DNA from: Pyrinomonadaceae bacterium
GTDB taxonomy: Bacteria > Acidobacteriota > Blastocatellia > Pyrinomonadales > Pyrinomonadaceae
Reading direction: 5' to 3'
DNA length: 64,000 nt
Assembly (NCBI GenBank): GCA_014534425.1
Contig: JACVRN010000007.1
Location: forward strand, 1-64,000
Shown here: positions 63,101-64,000 of the stretch, one piece after another
How the letters are laid out: every line of letters begins with the position of its first letter
Position numbering within the stretch: position 1 is the stretch's first letter
Made by a program: the position numbers and the translations under genes
Notes under the pieces: generated by a model
The model's input: only the letters and a program-made list of their open reading frames with translations
Told to the model about the DNA's origin: nothing
Databases searched by the model: none

Positions 63101-64000
63101 GGCCATCAACGCGGGCAGCAACACTCTGACCAACGCCGCCGTTCCGGCTCTGACCACAGACCAGCGCGGCGCAGGCTTCCCGCGCTTCGTCGGCACGGTT
63201 GACATGGGCGCAGTCGAGGTCAATTACAGCATCTCGGCCACGGCTGGCACGCCGCAGTCTGCGGTCATAGGCAATGCGTTCGCCACGCAACTGGCGGCTA
63301 CGGTCACAGAGTCCGGCAATACTGTGAGCGGTGTCTCCGTGACCTTCACGGCACCAGGCGCAGGGGCTAGCGGCATCTTCGCCGCAAGCTCCACGGTCAC
63401 GACGGACGTGAACGGAGTGGCGACGGCTCCTATCTTTACGGCGAACGCCATAGCGGGCGGCCCGTACAACGTGACCGCGAGCCTGACCGGCGGCTCGCCT
63501 TCCACCAACTTTGCTCTGACCAATACGAAGGCTGATCAGATGATTACCTTCGGGCCTTTGGCGGGCAAGACGTTTGGCGACGCTCCGTTTATGGTCAACG
63601 CCACGGGCGGAGGCTCAAGCAGTCCCGTCACCTTCAGTTCCACAACGCCGGGCATCTGCTCCGTCAGTGGCAACACGGTGACGATACTGGGCGCAGGTCT
63701 CTGCACCATCAATGCGTCACAGGCAGGCGACGGCAACTTCAACGCTGCGCCGGATGTCCCGCAGAGCTTTACAGTAGCGAAGGCCAATTCTACGACGACT
63801 GTCACCGTCAGCAACGCTACCTTTGACAACAACCCGCACGGCGGCACGGCAGCCGCTACCGGCGCGGGCGGTCTCAACCAGAGCCTGACGGTCAGCTACG
63901 TGGGTCGCAACGGAACCGTTTACGGCCCGTCTACGACCGCGCCTACGAACGCCGGTGATTACACCGCATCGGCTACCTTCGCAGGCGATGCCAACCACAA
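54117..64000 (+). CDS. Giant exported adhesin with beta-helix, DUF11, CSLREA-type and metzincin-like domains (partial)
   Basis: At least 3294 residues; the gene runs off the window. Signal peptide 1-36. Then Ig/cadherin-like domains (80-230), a long parallel beta-helix rich in G/S/T/N (270-1100), a metzincin-like domain (about 1125-1281; zinc motif from His1245 'HEMGHRLRLDD' and a Met-turn-like 'NLMYGYL'), three DUF11 repeats (1398-1795), a second beta-helix introduced by 'SGSLRDAI' (from ~1811), Ig-like domains (2142-2645) including an almost identical tandem pair, a CSLREA-like 'CTLREAIKAAN' followed by a third beta-helix (~2651-3035), and Ig-/MBG-like domains to the window end. Likely a cell-surface or secreted adhesin with possible proteolytic activity; the C-terminal anchor is not visible. 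Strong GAAGGAGAG site. Confidence 0.9.
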   Translation, partial: MKSFSPPPPSFGSLRVFTASLLSFLMLVTPLATLAAPVNLPVAPQPSTTTAADTNRQPVQEARAAAQSFDLRNSVFAGFVAPLAPVGGPVTANMQDIFTDPDNDGADKGQTITYQTTITNVQGSQLTGVEFQDTPDANTTLVNGSIHASPVAFDDTYNWVCNTQLDTSARSLPSITANDVAINPAGGTDTFNLNTTPTVAPTKGSVTLSSNGHFVYTPNVGATGSDTFSYAITNSSDASLVGTGTVTINMPTCVWYLQGGASGDGRSNTPSGNPATISGLANATTDIFYVFSSGNTLNGPFTLDNSQQLLGQGVALQLTLGGTPTTLFNASTTPTIASSASGNAVTLGTGNTLNGFNIGTTSGFAISGSNVGTLSVSNVSINTTGGGLDLTGVSTPTVNVALGSLTASGGTNNVKLSGLNGTINLGSSGALTGTNSGTAFLVSGGGATISYGGTVSQSNAQKVVDIANTTGGSVTFSNTVTGTSNCTGVNLNTNTGNVSFTTLNLGTSGTRLGSTAVTITGGSGTKSLGTVSIFTTSGSGTGISSSNSTGAVTVTGGDVNSAGAPALNIVGVSNVSTTPVNLVFTSVSANGGQRGIVLTNVSSSGGGGLTVNGTGSTGGSGGTIQNTTNNGIQLTTAVNVTLKNMNLTNNATTQTATNNQCGNNLVAGDTTLCVANLYLNSVTTVSLTNLSVTGSAQEGIAGTSVSGFTLANSSITGNGGEDYENGLLFKNLTGTVSITNTTVQNNFSRQSHIYNSAGTLTLNVTGSTFGRNVAPGVSSQQGMLLELAGTSTSSIDIGTSTFIKNGNGNGLAVAVTGSANVGTAGTHSSLHNSTNLSENAAHVFISNSGSGDVYFDVMNNSAMTKAGLQSIDYFSNSSSAAGSLTGIIQGNTIGTSGSLGSACNRAVTGGGCDGMTLDKDLAGSMSLRIQGNTIQQVETNGIALGSTQSNTLDATIIGNTIREPGNTAGINSQGNAMLFNVGANSGSTTTACLNIGVSPNQNTIQDTASKTWDINGSAAAIYLNTKNSTTTRLPGMGGSGAAAAQTFITGNNTFNLVGGASPVLASVFNGSQITGGAACTTPLLLAEGGVEALINTPSILSNFDLASSQNNSSLEAGAFVSNESGATINIAPAANMVAGELTQSQLDAIVNAAIERWEATGLTAEQRATLRSIRFEVANLSSSYLGEATGSRIQVDVDAGGKGWYIGADAASDMVFSHVVSSTRRYTEATAAPAGRIDLLTVISHEMGHRLRLDDTYAEKDRDNLMYGYLTMGERRLPAQGQAAGAHANNLSGSHFIALSNNEGAKKQAGNKSNALNSATTLQPQPLPPAPVDVVIGTLPTGKAVTIKFQVTVNNSLTPASTTSVQTQGSVLVTGFANTPTNDPDTVAADDATVTPLARTDVAVTSVTDGLTSTTPGSTLSYTINYSNPGRAATGVQLTETVPTGTTFNAAGSDAGWTETPSGSGIYKLTVGSLAHSANGSKVFAVTVNNPAPAGLNNISNTASIADDGAYEPDVDTSNNSASDTNTVLNAAPAFGTFTKSDGVTSTTPGSTLTYTINYTNTGNQDATGVVLTDTVPTGTTFNAGASTAGWTETPSGSGIYKLTVGAVAGGGGTGSATFVVVVNNPVAAGLANIVNNASITDDGTNSPSAVTANASDTDTLNAVPDLALTKTPDVANTSAGQTITYTLNYSNSGTQGATGVVLTETVPANTVYNAVATPGWTCTPVAGAAGATCTKTVGALAGGGGSGSTTFAVTVVSPVPGGTTQITNVATIADDNANGADANNANNSTGNVNTAVCASTATVTNTADSGSGSLRDAITNICPGGTITITATGTIQLASALPDIDKNMTINGPGANQLEIKGKIATVGDPTEYRVFNITSAVTDTKINDLTISNGGDATGGGGIKNAGQIFLNRVTVKNNTTTSTGGGILNSGVVNLNNSTVSNNVASLQGGGIYNTGDMGIGNTTISTNTANVAGVGLGGGFYNATTINNVIFNNVTIANNSADASGGGVYNASGTIRMDNTIAANNTATASPDLSGAGTFQSDDYNLVENSTVVFTGTTAHNITGVDPVLGGLANNGGPTYTHALLDGSPAIDKGKTNKTTDQRNFTRPVDNPNVANVSVSGADGDDIGAYEASAPSDAPDLDAASDTGASDTDNITNDNTPSFTITGVTNGATVDLLLDGNPIPVVSGVAAGTSIQLVVPNGTPVADGMHTFTARQTVNGGTSPVSAGLSVTIDTVAPTINIGAPSVSSANASIGTVTYTVTYGGADAVTLADINVAVNTSGTATATAGVSGSGTVTRTVTLSSLSGTGTLGISIATGTASDTAGNTAGAAGPSATFTVDADPPTVAMNSAAGDPTSTSPIPVTVTFSESVTGFTSGDITAGNGTVSNFAGSGANYTFDLVPTGQGLVTADIGAGVAQDGAGNGNTAATQFSRTYDSDAPSVSMSSVITNPTNTSPIPVTVTFSESVTGFTSGDIVAGNGTVSNFAGSGANYTFDLVPTGQGLVTADIGAGVAQDGAGNSNTAATQFSRTYDTVGPTVTINQASTQADPVTNAATINFTVVFNEPVTGFDSADVSFSGAGATTATVTEIAPMDDTTYNVAITGMNTSGHVTASVNANAAQDGAGNLSAASTSTDNDVLNQQDTATTFEVNSTDDTDDGACAPFGTGNGCTLREAIKAANLDGGAAETITFAPALTSGGAALITLTGSPLPEITDSVTIVGPTDNTLTIDGGSTSGIFEIAASVTVNISNVTVKNGDSGGNGGGIRNSGTLTLDKVTVADNNANGSLGGGIYNDTGATLTITNSTIDGNTAQGGHGGGIYNLGTLTIRNSTLSNNYAKLAAGVGGDGGAIDSDGGTLTIYNSTISANKADGGGGGIHHCGNSTGVLLNVTITGNRSDNDNALPGEGGGIEQVSSNSIALRNTIVAGNFKGTGATADDLSGATFDTQNSLIQTPGTATINDLGGNILNQNPQLGALALNGGLTKTHLLLPGSQAINAGSNTLTNAAVPALTTDQRGAGFPRFVGTVDMGAVEVNYSISATAGTPQSAVIGNAFATQLAATVTESGNTVSGVSVTFTAPGAGASGIFAASSTVTTDVNGVATAPIFTANAIAGGPYNVTASLTGGSPSTNFALTNTKADQMITFGPLAGKTFGDAPFMVNATGGGSSSPVTFSSTTPGICSVSGNTVTILGAGLCTINASQAGDGNFNAAPDVPQSFTVAKANSTTTVTVSNATFDNNPHGGTAAATGAGGLNQSLTVSYVGRNGTVYGPSTTAPTNAGDYTASATFAGDANH
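61206..61730 (+). repeat. Near-identical 288-bp tandem repeat inside the adhesin gene
   Basis: The segment starting at 61206 recurs at 61494, offset exactly 288 bp (96 residues), with only scattered substitutions (e.g. ATCACGGCT vs ATCGTGGCT, AACGGT vs AACAGT). Both copies encode 'PIPVTVTFSESVTGF' through 'AATQFSRTYD'. The low divergence, including at third positions, indicates a recent duplication. Confidence 0.9.

Noticed and set aside
55496-63877. Many long minus-strand frames under the giant adhesin gene
   Set aside because: Pro/Val/Ala-rich frames caused by the GC-rich, repeat-rich adhesin codons; no motif, start site or terminator; the plus-strand frame is continuous with a strong ribosome binding site.
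1-64000. CRISPR arrays, rRNA, tRNA, insertion sequences
   Set aside because: No regularly spaced direct repeats of the right size, no transposase frames and no tRNA cloverleaf were seen in either strand; the repeats found are inverted and intergenic.

Overview
The window is a gene-dense, GC-rich bacterial chromosome segment with small gaps, weak and variable ribosome binding sites, and many exported proteins of poorly known families (DUF4097-type adhesins, sorting-factor-like periplasmic proteins, parallel beta-helix adhesins with DUF11 and CSLREA-type repeats). Together with a tail-collar/DUF6916/GNAT cluster and multi-PAS hybrid kinases this points to Acidobacteriota, most likely the Blastocatellia/Pyrinomonadaceae branch. 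This assignment is an inference from gene families and style; no rRNA gene is present to confirm it.

Layout. 1-3.1 kb: end of an ECF sigma factor gene, its zinc-finger anti-sigma factor and two exported DUF4097-type proteins, an envelope-stress style module. 3.2-8.0 kb: dCTP deaminase (dcd), an AT-richer exported DUF642-like protein with its own strong promoter, an unknown small protein, a Tat-exported sulfatase, a PilZ protein and an AIG2/GGCT-like protein. 8.2-13.3 kb: a 1674-residue secreted subtilase with four C-terminal Ig-like repeats, closed by a 23-bp perfect terminator hairpin. 13.5-17.9 kb: acyl-CoA desaturase, a two-component pair, a haem-binding periplasmic protein, a GH25 muramidase and RNase HI. 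17.9-24.5 kb: a Rad50/SbcC-type ATPase overlapping rnhA, a membrane-bound DnaJ-like fragment, lepA and an exported unknown. 24.7-33.3 kb: ferredoxin/metallo-beta-lactamase fusion, a 1422-residue membrane patatin, and a multi-PAS hybrid histidine kinase. 33.3-36.0 kb: a TPR/AAA+ regulator divergent from a small exported peptide gene. 36.2-44.7 kb: metabolic and envelope genes (two paralogous periplasmic proteins, an M20 deacylase with hutF, MBL hydrolase, Nudix, PNPOx-like, GT39). 44.9-47.4 kb: RNA-repair-like group (rtcA, DUF434 protein, DEDDh exonuclease). 47.5-50.2 kb: ppdK. 50.4-53.7 kb: GNAT, DUF6916, GNAT and three tail-collar proteins in a row, ending in a good terminator. 54.1-64.0 kb: a giant exported adhesin (at least 3294 residues) that runs off the window and carries an internal metzincin-like zinc protease domain.

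Three things stand out. (1) Many short intergenic gaps hold inverted repeats whose arms are themselves built of 7-nt or 8-nt tandem motifs, in several unrelated sequence families. (2) The TPR/AAA+ regulator has a degenerate GAFTGA loop, shares a promoter region with a small secreted peptide, and has a double TTGCAA site just upstream of its start, which looks like a peptide-sensing pair. (3) The GNAT-DUF6916-GNAT-tail-collar x3 cluster has no other phage or injection-system genes and looks like an independent system. No tRNA, rRNA, CRISPR array, insertion sequence or prophage was found.
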